Positions 7,654 through 16,798 are shown, numbered from the stretch's first letter. The stretch is DNA of 64,000 nucleotides from Halobacteriovorax sp. HLS (GCF_004006665.1 NZ_QOCL01000001.1:372001-436000); one strand, 5' to 3'. Numbers and translations: made by a program. The notes: generated by a model from the letters alone, not told the origin.

Positions 7654-7776
7654 TTACTCTTCCTCCTCTTCTGAGTTTATTAAACCAATATACTTTTCCA
7701 GTTTTCTTTGTGCCATAGACTCAAATTCATCTTCCATCTCAAAAGACAACTCCAGCAGTGGCTCCGACCTAGTCAT
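7654..7776 (-). CDS. Small acidic protein of 40 residues (short ORF)
   Basis: On the minus strand a GGGAG stands a few bases ahead of an ATG and opens a 40-codon frame: MTRSEPLLELSFEME, then DEFESMAQRKLEKYI, ending GLINSEEEEE. The peptide is strongly acidic and would form an amphipathic helix, ending in five glutamates. The stop codon directly abuts that of the convergent GGCT-like gene. No family is recognised. The good ribosome binding site and the amino acid pattern argue that it is real; the length alone does not prove it. Confidence 0.55.
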   Translation of the reverse strand: MTRSEPLLELSFEMEDEFESMAQRKLEKYIGLINSEEEEE

Positions 7777-8114
7777 GTTTCTCTCCCAAATGAAGTGATA
7801 GGACTATTCTAATTTGAATTCTTTACTCATGAAAAAACCGCTATTTATGAGCAATCAAAGACAATAAATACTCTTTACAAAATCTCAATAATATTACATG
7901 TTTTTTCGCAATAGAAGCTGATCAAATCCTATAATTACTAATACTTATATACACAGGTTACATAACTAATAAGAATAATTATGACATTTTTTTTAGGCAA
8001 TTTAGGGTAAATCTTTAGTTAATCTTGATTTTACTCATTAAGACATTTGGTGGGAAAATATACTAACAAAAGCTCTACACAACGTAGATTTACAGCTTTT
8101 TTAGGACTTTAGTT
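7777..8114. other. Gene-free stretch upstream of apaG
   Basis: 338 bases of very AT-rich DNA. Near its right end there is a -10-like TATACT (8059-8064). An imperfect hairpin (8068-8100) follows, AAAGCT with AGCTTT around an inner CTAC/GTAG pairing, and it ends in six T. This could be an attenuator or a leader structure in front of apaG. I see no ORF or RNA gene that I can support in the rest. Confidence 0.4.
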
Positions 8115-8558
8115 ATGATGACTTCACCTTATTTTGAAATGACAAATGATATTGAACTAAGAGTTACACCAATGTTTCTCAGTGAGTTCTCAGCACCTGA
8201 ACAAAGAGAGTATGCTTTCGTCTACAAGGTGGAGCTTCAAAATAACTATGATGATGATATTCAACTTCTTAGTAAGCAAATAATCATAAGAGATGGAAAT
8301 AAAGAACAGTACACTTTAGAGTTTGAAGATGTTAACGACGAACAAGCATGCATTCCTGCCGGAGAGATGTACGACTATACAACCTATTGCCCACTAGAAA
8401 CTCCTACAGGAAGCCTTAGAGGATCAATGACTGTTATGAGCTTAAGCTCTAATGAGGTCTTTGAAGTTAATATTCCTCTAGTATTTTTTAGAACAGAGCT
8501 AAAAATTGATGCCATCACTGAACCTCAGGAGTTCATACCTCTGGCATTGTCAGTATAG
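8115..8558 (+). CDS. apaG: ApaG domain protein
   Basis: 147 residues, slightly longer than the roughly 125 of E. coli ApaG because of N- and C-terminal extensions. The fibronectin-III-like fold pattern is clear: IELRVTPMFLSEFSAPEQ, then YAFVYKVELQN, ITIRD-like IIIRDGNKEQY, ACIPAGEMYDYTTYCPLETPTG, and the final IPLVFF strand. Members are linked to Co/Mg efflux phenotypes and bind pyrophosphate-containing ligands; the biochemical role is not settled. AGGA precedes the tandem ATG ATG start. The stop codon lies one base from that of the convergent DUF2797 gene. Confidence 0.85.
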   Translation: MMTSPYFEMTNDIELRVTPMFLSEFSAPEQREYAFVYKVELQNNYDDDIQLLSKQIIIRDGNKEQYTLEFEDVNDEQACIPAGEMYDYTTYCPLETPTGSLRGSMTVMSLSSNEVFEVNIPLVFFRTELKIDAITEPQEFIPLALSV

Positions 8559-8559
8559 A

Positions 8560-9357
8560 CTACGACTCAATTGTTATAAAATACCCCTGATGCTTTCTAA
8601 GATTAAGAACACCAATGTCAAAGATTAAATACTGCCCTTTTACGCCTTGTAAAATCCCCTCGATAATAGGTTGTTTATCAAAGCCTAGAGATTTAATTTT
8701 TGTCGGGTATTCATTTACTGGATAGGTAATCTCAACAATTTCTTCATCCAAATCTTGCGCATCATAATCATCTAATAAATCGGCAAACTCTTCAAAGAGA
8801 GATTCCCTGGCCTGAATAAGATCAAGCTTCTCGACATCATTTTGAAGCATCTTTCTCCAATTAGTCTTATCTGACATAGACTTAGCTATTTCCTTTTCAA
8901 TTAAGCCACTCGTAAGCCTATCATTAACTTTAAGAATTGGCAGAGCATAACTGGCCCCTTGATCAATCCATCTAGTAGGAACTTGTGACTGTCTAGTTAT
9001 CCCTATTTTTAAATGGCTAGATACTGAAAGATATACAATATGGGGTTGAAAACAATTCTTCTCTCCCCATTCCGGCTCGCGACAAGTTCCGTCAGCAAAA
9101 TGGCAGAGCTCAGGCTTAACAATGCAAATATCGCAAGCAGCAAGCTTTTGAGAAGCACGAAAAGAATAACCTTGGTTATAGCTCTTAGTAATTTTTTCTC
9201 CTGTAGAAATACAGTTTATAATGCCATCATAGGAGAGCTTGACCTTCTTTCCGATTAATTCATTGATATTTACGAAGCTATCTCCAATCGGAAGACTATA
9301 TTGAACAGGCTTAGAAAGCTCTGAGGTCATCTTTAAAATATTTCCACTTATTTTCAT
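8560..9357 (-). CDS. DUF2797 domain protein
   Basis: 265 residues. The central part has the DUF2797 hallmarks: ICIVKPELCHF, CREPEWGEKNC, PHIVYLSVSSHLKIGITR and RWIDQGA, with cysteines spaced like a zinc site. The LKIGITR strand resembles the GIY-YIG/T5orf172 type of nuclease fold, but I see no proof of catalysis. The function is unknown. The start codon overlaps the esterase stop in an ATGA, so this is the last gene of the nth-esterase-DUF2797 operon. Confidence 0.85.
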   Translation of the reverse strand: MKISGNILKMTSELSKPVQYSLPIGDSFVNINELIGKKVKLSYDGIINCISTGEKITKSYNQGYSFRASQKLAACDICIVKPELCHFADGTCREPEWGEKNCFQPHIVYLSVSSHLKIGITRQSQVPTRWIDQGASYALPILKVNDRLTSGLIEKEIAKSMSDKTNWRKMLQNDVEKLDLIQARESLFEEFADLLDDYDAQDLDEEIVEITYPVNEYPTKIKSLGFDKQPIIEGILQGVKGQYLIFDIGVLNLRKHQGYFITIES

Positions 9358-10040
9358 TGTTCATCCCTTAGAAAAAGGTCGAGTTCATTTATTATTTCGA
9401 GTGGTACTTCGTGAGCACCTGAAAACTCATGATACTGATGGTCTAGATCGTAATTTTCCAAGAAAGATTTTAGCTCTCTAGCTCCTTCAATCGGAAGAAC
9501 AGGGTCGCTTATTCCATGACTTTGAAAAATAGGAAATGAGAAATCTTTCTCGGCCTGCTTCTCCCAGCGCTCAGGAAATAGCATTGTAGATGAAAGTAGA
9601 AAGAGCTTGTCAATAAGATCAGGTCTATGAAAAGCAATATCAGCACTTAACATTGACCCTTGAGAAAAGCCACCAAGATAGATTTTATCGTACTTCTTTC
9701 TCAGTTCTTCAATGGCCCTTGTCACTTTTAAGCGTGCTTGCTCAATACCTTCTGGAACTTTTTCTTGAAAGAATGACAAAAACTTTCCTGTCATTAAAGC
9801 ATTATTAAGTCCCATCATATCTATAGGAAACCAACATCTCCCAGTTTCATAACCTCCCATGGTCGTTGCTTCAACTCCGTTGAGAAAGTACCAACTAGGA
9901 TTCTTTCTTTTCAAAATATAATTTGCAAACGGAACGAAGTCTTTATAGTCCGCACCATAGCCATGTAATACGACGACAACTGTATCAGAGTTTTCTTCTT
10001 TAACAATTGTTTGTAATCCACAAAAATCAATAGCATTCAT
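9354..10040 (-). CDS. Phospholipase/carboxylesterase family hydrolase
   Basis: 228 residues, the size of the YpfH/PlpD-type serine esterases. Catalytic features: VVVLHGYGAD, nucleophile GGFSQGSM, the acid in SHGISDPVLP and the histidine in SGAHEVP. A cytoplasmic enzyme acting on short acyl esters is expected. It starts two bases after the nth stop codon and overlaps DUF2797 by 4 bases, so it is co-translated with both. Confidence 0.9.
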   Translation of the reverse strand: MNAIDFCGLQTIVKEENSDTVVVVLHGYGADYKDFVPFANYILKRKNPSWYFLNGVEATTMGGYETGRCWFPIDMMGLNNALMTGKFLSFFQEKVPEGIEQARLKVTRAIEELRKKYDKIYLGGFSQGSMLSADIAFHRPDLIDKLFLLSSTMLFPERWEKQAEKDFSFPIFQSHGISDPVLPIEGARELKSFLENYDLDHQYHEFSGAHEVPLEIINELDLFLRDEQ

Positions 10041-10042
10041 AA

Positions 10043-10699
10043 TTAGGCCTTATTGTATTTCTTTGCTCTTTTCCTATCAGGAAAACATGCCTGACAAATC
10101 TCACATTGTAGTCCATCACACTGTCTTGCTTGGCAGTATTCACGTCCAAAGAAAATTATCTGTAAATGTAGTTGATTCCACCTGTCTTCTGGAAAACATC
10201 TCTTAAGATCTTTTTCAGTTTGCGCAACATTCTTACCATTAGTCAAACCCCACTGTTGAGCGAGTCTATGAATATGTGTATCAACAGGAAAAGCAGGAAC
10301 ATTGAAGGCCTGTGCCATAACGACACCTGCAGTCTTATGACCTACGCCTGGAAGTTTCTCTAAATCCTCAAAGTTGCTAGGAACTTCTCCGCCATGTGAT
10401 TCGATTAACATTTCACTTAAGCGATGAATTGCTGCAGCCTTCCTTGGAGCTAATCCGCAGGGCTTAACAATTGCTTCTATTTCGTCAACTGTTAGCTTAA
10501 CCATATCGTAAGGATTATCGGCCTTGGAAAAAAGCCCAGGTGTAACCTTATTAACACGAACATCAGTGCATTGAGCAGAAAGTAGAACTGCAATTAACAG
10601 TGTGTATGCATTAGTATGATCTAATGGGACTGGCGTCTCAGGGTATAGTGTCGCTAATATCTCATCGATATATTTAGCTCTTTCAGATTTTAATTTCAT
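10043..10699 (-). CDS. nth: Endonuclease III (DNA glycosylase/AP lyase)
   Basis: 218 residues. It removes oxidised pyrimidines in base excision repair. The helix-hairpin-helix LPGVGHKTAGVV with catalytic Lys122, and PVDTHIHRL with Asp140, are intact. The C-terminal cysteine loop (Cys189, 194, 199, 202, 205) does not follow the E. coli C-x6-C-x2-C-x5-C spacing. The last three are C-x2-C-x2-C and the first ligand could be Cys189 or Cys194, so the Fe-S loop is a variant form. It is the first gene of a three-gene minus-strand operon. Confidence 0.95.
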   Translation of the reverse strand: MKLKSERAKYIDEILATLYPETPVPLDHTNAYTLLIAVLLSAQCTDVRVNKVTPGLFSKADNPYDMVKLTVDEIEAIVKPCGLAPRKAAAIHRLSEMLIESHGGEVPSNFEDLEKLPGVGHKTAGVVMAQAFNVPAFPVDTHIHRLAQQWGLTNGKNVAQTEKDLKRCFPEDRWNQLHLQIIFFGREYCQARQCDGLQCEICQACFPDRKRAKKYNKA

Positions 10700-10817
10700 A
10701 GAGCTAAACTACCAAGAACAATACACTTTTTCTACTTATAGATGAGCTTTGTACAAGTTTTCCCTCTATTAATGAGAAAAAATAAGAGAGAAGATTAGTT
10801 AGAAAAGTGGAGAACAA

Positions 10818-11393
10818 ATGTCAAATGAATTGATTAACTTAGCCCATGAGCTAAATAAAGAAATGTCTGAGCTTAAGATTATATTGGCCAAGATGGAGCA
10901 CGAAATTGCTCACCTAGAGCAGTCTGAGTCATTCGCACCTTTTATTGAGCAAATGAAAAGTAAGTTCGATAAAATTTCAGTTGATATGTTTCGTTACACA
11001 CAATCAGATCAAATTATTAATGTGATTGCTTTTATTAATTCTAGACTTGAGGAGATAAAAAAAGGGACGAATTTTAATTTCCAATTCTTTGGAGAAGAAG
11101 AGTTTGTTATTAATACTTCGAATCAGAAGCTATTTACTTTTTTTAAAGTAACAATTTTGCTCGCATTAAAAATAGAAACAAAAAAGATTAGAATTTATCA
11201 TACAAAGAATACACTATTATTTAAATTCGATTCACAAAAAGACAAAATACTTTCAACACAAGAACTCGAAAGTGATGATCAAATAGCGAAGCTTTTTTTA
11301 TCAATTAAGAAATTTGCTAACCAGTGTCACCTGGAATTCAAAATGGAAAAAATGATTTCAGAAAAAGGTCACAAAATGACCTTGTCCAGATAG
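10818..11393 (+). CDS. Histidine-kinase-like protein without clear ATP-binding boxes (possible phosphotransfer protein)
   Basis: 191 residues, soluble, no known family recognised with certainty. The first 80 residues are helical, with two candidate phospho-accepting histidines (His10 in LAHELNKE, His28 in MEHEIAHLE). The remainder follows the layout of a GHKL ATPase domain: a strand, then a helix where the N-box would be (NQKLFTFFKVTILLA), paired strands, then IAKLFLSIKKFANQCH and GHKMTLSR in the places of the last helix and strand. The Asn and the glycine-rich boxes are missing. This is the organisation of Spo0B/ChpT phosphotransferases; the comparison is by eye. It stops directly against the convergent PBP-like gene. 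Confidence 0.5.
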   Translation: MSNELINLAHELNKEMSELKIILAKMEHEIAHLEQSESFAPFIEQMKSKFDKISVDMFRYTQSDQIINVIAFINSRLEEIKKGTNFNFQFFGEEEFVINTSNQKLFTFFKVTILLALKIETKKIRIYHTKNTLLFKFDSQKDKILSTQELESDDQIAKLFLSIKKFANQCHLEFKMEKMISEKGHKMTLSR

Positions 11394-11849
11394 TTAATGA
11401 ATTTCCACAACTACGATATCCTCACTCTTTGATTCAGGATAACTAGAAATCACACCGATCCCTTGAGGATTATTTTGAATATATTCTATTATGGAGTCAT
11501 CTCTTAGTAGTTGCTTTGGTGGATGTGCCCTACCAGAGAACATCTTCCTTCTCCAATATGATAGAAATTGAGAAGAGTCCATTTGAACGACTTCACTTAA
11601 GAATGTCTTAAATGCCTTTGTTTGAACAGGCAAATGAACTGGTAGAATTCTCTCCCCAGACTCCCAGAACAGCTTATTACCAAGAAATATTTTTCTAACT
11701 ACTTCTTTACTAATATTCGATTCTTTAACGTTAGTAGAACTCAAAACAAAGTATTCTTTAGAAAAACCCTTGGAACTAAAAAAAAGAAAGAGAACTAGAA
11801 TTATTTTTTTACATTGATCCATACTACTCAGCGGGAATAATTTATACAT
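11394..11849 (-). CDS. Short periplasmic phosphate-binding-protein-like protein (PBP domain)
   Basis: 151 residues, or 142 if ATG 11822 is used. A signal peptide (KKIILVLFLFFSSKGFS) is followed by EVVRKIFLGNKLFWESGERILPVHLP, SYWRRKMFSGRAHPPKQL and NPQGIGVIS. These are the recurring motifs of short single-lobe PstS-like proteins. They are about half the size of a true PstS and are often found beside porins and sensor kinases. Role: periplasmic ligand binding, probably an anion, feeding a sensor rather than an ABC transporter, since none is present here. It is divergent from the porin gene at 11908. Confidence 0.7.
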   Translation of the reverse strand: MYKLFPLSSMDQCKKIILVLFLFFSSKGFSKEYFVLSSTNVKESNISKEVVRKIFLGNKLFWESGERILPVHLPVQTKAFKTFLSEVVQMDSSQFLSYWRRKMFSGRAHPPKQLLRDDSIIEYIQNNPQGIGVISSYPESKSEDIVVVEIH

Positions 11850-11907
11850 AGATATATACTCTCAGCTAAAGTAATATATTACAAAAGAAAATTTAATAGG
11901 AAAAAAA

Positions 11908-13014
11908 ATGCGCATTCTTATTCTTATAATTACACTTGTAATTTCATTCCAATCAAACGCGGCTTCTATAATGGATGGTCTTAATATAAATGGGTTCGGT
12001 ACTTTCACCTATCAAAGAAGCGATTCTGAGGCCATTTACTACGACTCTATTACTAATAAGAATAATTTCTTTCTTGGTACTAAAGCTGGAATAAGTCTTA
12101 ACAGATCCTTCAGTAATGAATGGGACTTTACGATGATGTTTCTTGCTAAAGCTGATCGAAATGGTGAAATTACTCCTCATATTGATATTCTTCAAGCTGC
12201 CTGGAAGCCAAATTCTAATTTTGTAGCAAGAGTGGGAAGATTTCGACTACCTGTTTGGATGATTTCAGAGTATCTAGAAGTTGGTATCCTCATTCCTTGG
12301 ATTAGACCTCCTGATGAGGTTTACGCTACTATACCTTTAGAGGAAATTAACGGCTTAAATGCATCCTATAATTTTGAATTAAGTGACTTATACTTTAATA
12401 TTGATGCTTTCACGGGAGTTGGAGCACTAGAGACATCCGGAGACAGTAAAGTGCAAGGAACTCTTGATAATGTATTTGGAGGCGTCCTTTCTGTTAATTA
12501 TGACTTCTTATCACTAAGAGGCTCGTATACTCAGGGTGATTTTGCTTCAAATATCATAAGTACAACTCTAACACCTTCCGGTACTGCAGGATCTCAAGTA
12601 GAGGTCACAGTTATTACAGAATTTAATCTCGGTCGAACAAAAATGCTCTCGCTAGGATTTAAGAGCGAATGGGAGAATACATACTTTCTCGCTGAATACG
12701 CGAAATGGGAGGCATCATCGAATATCGTAAAAGAAAACCAAGGTTACTACCTTTTAGGAGGATATTACTTCCTCGATAAGTCCCTTTTTACACATTTCAC
12801 TTACTCTCGAACAACAAAAGTAGATTCTCAGCTCAGTTTTTATCAAGGTCGGCAAGAGTCTTATATTTACGGTCTTAATTATTCAATTAATCAAAACTTA
12901 ATGACTAAATTGGAACTCAGAAGAGTAAAGCCAGAAGGTAAGGCCTTTTTCAACAAGGATCTAATGGGAGAAGATATACACATTCTTGGTGCCAGTATAG
13001 ACTTCGTTTTCTAA
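11908..13014 (+). CDS. Outer-membrane porin-like beta-barrel protein
   Basis: 368 residues. A signal peptide (MRILILIITLVISFQSNA) precedes a body of alternating strands ending in SIDFVF with a C-terminal Phe, the barrel insertion signal. Phrases such as NGFGTFTYQR near the start and ARVGRFRLPVWMISE resemble barrels of the phosphate-selective porin or alginate-export type that often pair with short PBP-domain proteins. It is divergent from such a protein (11394) and followed 110 bases later by a sensor kinase. The solute is unknown. Confidence 0.75.
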   Translation: MRILILIITLVISFQSNAASIMDGLNINGFGTFTYQRSDSEAIYYDSITNKNNFFLGTKAGISLNRSFSNEWDFTMMFLAKADRNGEITPHIDILQAAWKPNSNFVARVGRFRLPVWMISEYLEVGILIPWIRPPDEVYATIPLEEINGLNASYNFELSDLYFNIDAFTGVGALETSGDSKVQGTLDNVFGGVLSVNYDFLSLRGSYTQGDFASNIISTTLTPSGTAGSQVEVTVITEFNLGRTKMLSLGFKSEWENTYFLAEYAKWEASSNIVKENQGYYLLGGYYFLDKSLFTHFTYSRTTKVDSQLSFYQGRQESYIYGLNYSINQNLMTKLELRRVKPEGKAFFNKDLMGEDIHILGASIDFVF

Positions 13015-13124
13015 TAAATCCTTAGACTTAACTCTCTTTCATAAAGATTTCTTCACTTTAATTTTAAGATTAAAGAAATCAGTTAAAATAGTCGATAAAT
13101 TCTCTATGATATAAAGAGGATTTG

Positions 13125-14531
13125 ATGAAGAGTAAATTACTCCCAAGAAAATTATCGATTTTTGCGCTTATAATTACTATCCAGTATGCGATTGGCAGTG
13201 TTGCACTACTTTATAAACTTTCTAACCAATTTGAAGAAGTTCATAAGTATCACTTCCCTATCTTAGAAATGAACGCAATAAACGTTCGACTAGGACAGTC
13301 CTTATCAAATACAACAAAGAACCTAATTTATGAATATTCTGAAGAAGGCTTTCAGGAATATATTTTTGAAAAGAACTCCCTACAGTTTAATATCTCAATG
13401 TATATTGCCGCACTCAAAGAAGCCGGAAAAGAAAATCTTATAAATGATCAACTCAATAGAGATAAATTAAATAAATTTGAAGAAAAGATAATTTTCCTGG
13501 CAAAGAATAAGAAAACCAAAGAAGCTTTAAAATTATTTAAAAGTAAAATCTATAGTGAATACAAAGAAAGCTATATTGATAATATTCAAATTGTTGCTGA
13601 AGAGCTAATTATCGATAGAGACAAACTACTGGAAAACAAGTCAAAGCTTTTTAAAATGGGAGTGGTTCTATCGGTCGTATTTTTTATCTTTCTAAGTCTA
13701 TTGTGGATTAAAGTTTATATGTCCTATAAGAAAAACTCTCTCGAAAAGTATAAGGCAGAACTAGATCTAGAAGTAGAACGTGTAAAGTCATCTCAAAATG
13801 CGAAGATGGCCAGCTTAGGAGAAATGGCAGCAGGCCTAGCTCATGAGATCAACAACCCTCTTGCGATTATTATGGGATACTCTAATAAATTAGATAAATT
13901 AATAGAGAGGAAAATGCTTAACGAAGAAAACTTATTAGACCTATCTAGTAAAATAAAAAAAACGACATTGAGAATCTCAAGTATCATTAAAGGACTTAAA
14001 GCATTTTCCAGAGATTCACAAGATGACCCACCAGAAAGAACATCTGTCATAGATATAATTAATGATACTCTTAGTTTTTGCCAAGAAAAATTTAAATACA
14101 ATGGTGTTCGCTTGGACGTTAATCATTCGAATAAAAATCTAGATGTACTAGTGAGACCTGTTGAGATTTCACAAGTTCTTCTTAATTTAATTAATAACTC
14201 ATTTGATGAAATTTCTGATCCAAAATATAACGAACCGTGGGTAAGAATTGATACAGAAGTTAGAGAAGATATGATCACTATAGTCGTAAGTGATTGCGGA
14301 AAAGGTATTACTGATGAGATCGCTCAAAAAATGTTTGAACCATTTTTTACGACTAAGGATGTAAATAAAGGAACAGGTTTAGGCCTTAGCATATCTCGTT
14401 CTATAATAGAGAAACATGGTGGTTCATTTATATTAAACAGAGATTTTGAGAATACCACTTTTGAAATAACTCTACCTAGATATACTCCAGAAGAATCCGA
14501 ACAAGACCAAAATAACTCAAGTGCTGCTTAA
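13125..14531 (+). CDS. Membrane sensor histidine kinase
   Basis: 468 residues from ATG 13125, with AGAGGA four bases upstream (a TTG at 13122 is in frame). One transmembrane helix near residues 10-30 and a second near 178-200 enclose a helical periplasmic domain of about 145 residues. A coiled coil leads to the H-box AAGLAHEINNPL with phospho-accepting His240. The ATPase boxes N (LLNLINNSFDE), G1 (DCGKGI), F and G2 (GTGLGLSISRS) are complete, so it should be active. No response regulator lies next to it. Its position after the porin and PBP-like protein suggests that it senses the same periplasmic ligand. Confidence 0.92.
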   Translation: MKSKLLPRKLSIFALIITIQYAIGSVALLYKLSNQFEEVHKYHFPILEMNAINVRLGQSLSNTTKNLIYEYSEEGFQEYIFEKNSLQFNISMYIAALKEAGKENLINDQLNRDKLNKFEEKIIFLAKNKKTKEALKLFKSKIYSEYKESYIDNIQIVAEELIIDRDKLLENKSKLFKMGVVLSVVFFIFLSLLWIKVYMSYKKNSLEKYKAELDLEVERVKSSQNAKMASLGEMAAGLAHEINNPLAIIMGYSNKLDKLIERKMLNEENLLDLSSKIKKTTLRISSIIKGLKAFSRDSQDDPPERTSVIDIINDTLSFCQEKFKYNGVRLDVNHSNKNLDVLVRPVEISQVLLNLINNSFDEISDPKYNEPWVRIDTEVREDMITIVVSDCGKGITDEIAQKMFEPFFTTKDVNKGTGLGLSISRSIIEKHGGSFILNRDFENTTFEITLPRYTPEESEQDQNNSSAA

Positions 14532-14698
14532 AAAAATTATCATATTGACCACTTCAGGGTGTCATTTAAGCGCGAAATAACTCACGAGCGCCATTATGTC
14601 ACCATACTAAAATACAATTTTAACTAGTTAGGGCCGGCATAGCATTTGCTTAATGATTATTGAGTCAAGAAGACTCAGCAGAAAGAAAGGAGTTCTTA

Positions 14699-15136
14699 AT
14701 GAATAACAAAACCACCGCCCTACTAATTGTAAAACCTATTATTATACTTGCACTGATGTTAGCGTTTAGACCTCAAACTGTAGACAAATCTAATCTCACA
14801 AATAACCAAATGACTGAAGAAGTTCAATCTATGAGGGGATATTTCTTAGAAGATCAGGCAATGAAAATAATTGTTTTTCATAAGAGAGTTCAAGCTTTAA
14901 AAAATGAGCTTGTCAGCTCAAAGTTAAAAATTAACGAAGAGATAAAGACTAGCTTCATCTCCATGGTTAAAGAATTTAACTTGGCGATAAATGAGTTTGA
15001 AAAGCTAGAAGAATATAAATCAGAAAATTGGAATAACCACCGTCAACAATTTATAACGTATATGAAAAGTGTAGAATTAAAGCAAATTTCACTGCAAAAG
15101 GAGCTTAGAACTTTAAGAACAACAGTAAGTATATAA
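14699..15136 (+). CDS. Small single-span membrane protein with coiled coil
   Basis: 145 residues from ATG 14699, with AAAGGAG six bases ahead (a longer frame to 14660 has no such site). After NNKTTALLIVKP there is one hydrophobic span (IIILALMLAF). About 120 mostly helical, charged residues follow, with heptad-like spacing (MKIIVFHKRVQALKNEL, FNLAINEFEKLEE, SLQKELRTLR). This gives a type II orientation with the coiled coil in the periplasm, if the N-terminus is inside. No family is recognised. A 6-bp inverted repeat, TGAGTC with GACTCA (14661-14677), sits just upstream of the ribosome binding site. Confidence 0.65.
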   Translation: MNNKTTALLIVKPIIILALMLAFRPQTVDKSNLTNNQMTEEVQSMRGYFLEDQAMKIIVFHKRVQALKNELVSSKLKINEEIKTSFISMVKEFNLAINEFEKLEEYKSENWNNHRQQFITYMKSVELKQISLQKELRTLRTTVSI

Positions 15137-15156
15137 AAATACGATAACTTGGACAA

Positions 15157-15195
15157 AAAAGAAGACACTACCTAAGTGTCTTCTTTTGGTTTTAA
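15157..15195 (+). terminator. Intrinsic terminator before yidD
   Basis: A 13-bp perfect stem, AAAAGAAGACACT with AGTGTCTTCTTTT, 5-base loop, then GGTTTT. It ends the transcript of the small membrane protein gene. Confidence 0.85.
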
Positions 15196-15210
15196 TGCTA
15201 TAAAATTTAA

Positions 15211-15426
15211 ATGAAATTCTTGCTACTTAGCATTATAAAATTCTATCAATACTTCATCTCACCACTACTTGGACAAAAGTGTAGATTTCACCCGAGTTGT
15301 TCAAGTTACTGCAAAGAAGCTTTGACTATCCACCCATTACATAAAGCGATATACTTGGGAACGAAACGAGTGTGTAAGTGTCACCCATTTAACGAAGGTG
15401 GATATGATCCAGTTCCTAAAGATTAG
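15211..15426 (+). CDS. yidD: Membrane protein insertion efficiency factor
   Basis: 71 residues with the full YidD signature: [30 protein letters not shown], then a C-terminal [15 protein letters not shown]. It is a small inner-membrane-associated protein that helps YidC and Sec insertion. Here it is not beside rnpA, rpmH or yidC, its usual neighbours. Instead it overlaps the dacB-like gene by 23 bases, implying translational coupling. Confidence 0.95.
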   Translation: MKFLLLSIIKFYQYFISPLLGQKCRFHPSCSSYCKEALTIHPLHKAIYLGTKRVCKCHPFNEGGYDPVPKD

Positions 15427-16798
15427 TTTTATCTATTTTATTATAATAAGCATTCATGCCTTTAATTATACTTTAACAAGTAAAGACTCTAATGAGCTTG
15501 CGTGGAGTTTTAAGGCCATACATTCCGATAAGTCCATCTCATACAATGAGAAGAAAGTTTTTATTCCAGCGTCTACTTTAAAAGTAGTTAGTATGTTATT
15601 CGCTCTAGACACCTTGGGTGCAGATTATACCTTTAAAACAAAGCTCTATTACACGGGAAAAATCTCTAAAGGTATTTTAGATGGAGATTTGTATATTGTT
15701 GGTGGTTCAGATCCTTACCTAAATCATCCACAACTAATAAATCTTGCGAAGTCTGTACAAAAACTAGGAATAAAAAAAGTGAATGGTTTTTTAAACTATG
15801 ACACAAGCTTGTACAAAGAACATAAGACAATTTCATCCATCGGACTAGGTGATCAAACCTATAATCCTTCATTCGGACCACTTAATAGTGAATTTAATAG
15901 ACACAGCTTATGGATAAATAGCCAAAAGCAGTATCAGTCTATTATCCCTGAACTTGAAATTAAATTAACAAAGTCGAATCAATTATTACCGACTCAAAAA
16001 TTTAAATGGGAAGAGTCTACAGATTCAGAAAGTTGGAAGATCAACCCAAATGAAAAGCTCTCACGCCGTGAAGACCTTCCTATAAGAAATGCGGCACTAT
16101 GGACAACCAAGATGCTTAGTTTTCATCTAAGTTCATATGGAATAACGATAAAAGGAATAAGAAATAAGTTACTCCCTAAAGAATCTAATCTCATTTTTAG
16201 TAACAAGAGCTTACCTTTATGGAACCTTATTAGTTTGACAATGGAATATTCTAACAATCTCTTTGCTGAATCCATTGCAATGACGGCTTGTCAAAAAAAG
16301 GGGTCACAGTTCCGTGATCAACAGTCTTGTGCAAAAGAGATACAAAAATACTTCTTAAAGTACTCCAAGTCACAATCTAATATAGTTAATGCTTCAGGTC
16401 TTTCCGTTGACAACAAACTCACAGCAGATGCAATGAGTGAATTTCTTAAAAATAAGGGCAGCAAAGATTGGCAAGGCCATTCTTTGGAATCATTTCTCTC
16501 TATTTCTGGTCAATCCGGTTGGATGAGAGATAGACTTGAATCTCCAGAGTATAATTTGCGAGTATTTGCTAAAACAGGCTCATTAGATTTCATTAATAAT
16601 ATTGTTGGCCTGGTAAAAGTAAAAAGTGGAGCATGGTATAGCTTTAGTATTTTTCACATGGATGAAAAAAAGAGAAATCTCTTAGATCTTCTACCTAAGA
16701 AAAAACTTAAACGTTTAGAGAATGAAGCAAAGACCTGGAGAAGATCTTCGCTAGGTAAATTAGATAGTATTTTAGCGGAGTTTATCAATCAGCATTAA
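15404..16798 (+). CDS. dacB: Penicillin-binding protein 4-type D-Ala-D-Ala carboxypeptidase/endopeptidase (S13)
   Basis: 464 residues, close to E. coli DacB (477). The three serine penicilloyl motifs are present: SxxK in PASTLK (Ser57, Lys60), SxN in YSNNLF (Ser283, Asn285) and KTG (390-392). The spacing of 226 residues between the first two shows that the extra S13 domains are kept. A signal peptide ([18 protein letters not shown]) sends it to the periplasm, where it trims or cuts peptidoglycan cross-links. In Bdellovibrio, PBP4 homologues shape the prey wall; whether this one does so cannot be read here. I chose ATG 15404 with GGTGG close upstream; GTG 15398 is an alternative. Confidence 0.92.
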   Translation: MIQFLKISFIYFIIISIHAFNYTLTSKDSNELAWSFKAIHSDKSISYNEKKVFIPASTLKVVSMLFALDTLGADYTFKTKLYYTGKISKGILDGDLYIVGGSDPYLNHPQLINLAKSVQKLGIKKVNGFLNYDTSLYKEHKTISSIGLGDQTYNPSFGPLNSEFNRHSLWINSQKQYQSIIPELEIKLTKSNQLLPTQKFKWEESTDSESWKINPNEKLSRREDLPIRNAALWTTKMLSFHLSSYGITIKGIRNKLLPKESNLIFSNKSLPLWNLISLTMEYSNNLFAESIAMTACQKKGSQFRDQQSCAKEIQKYFLKYSKSQSNIVNASGLSVDNKLTADAMSEFLKNKGSKDWQGHSLESFLSISGQSGWMRDRLESPEYNLRVFAKTGSLDFINNIVGLVKVKSGAWYSFSIFHMDEKKRNLLDLLPKKKLKRLENEAKTWRRSSLGKLDSILAEFINQH

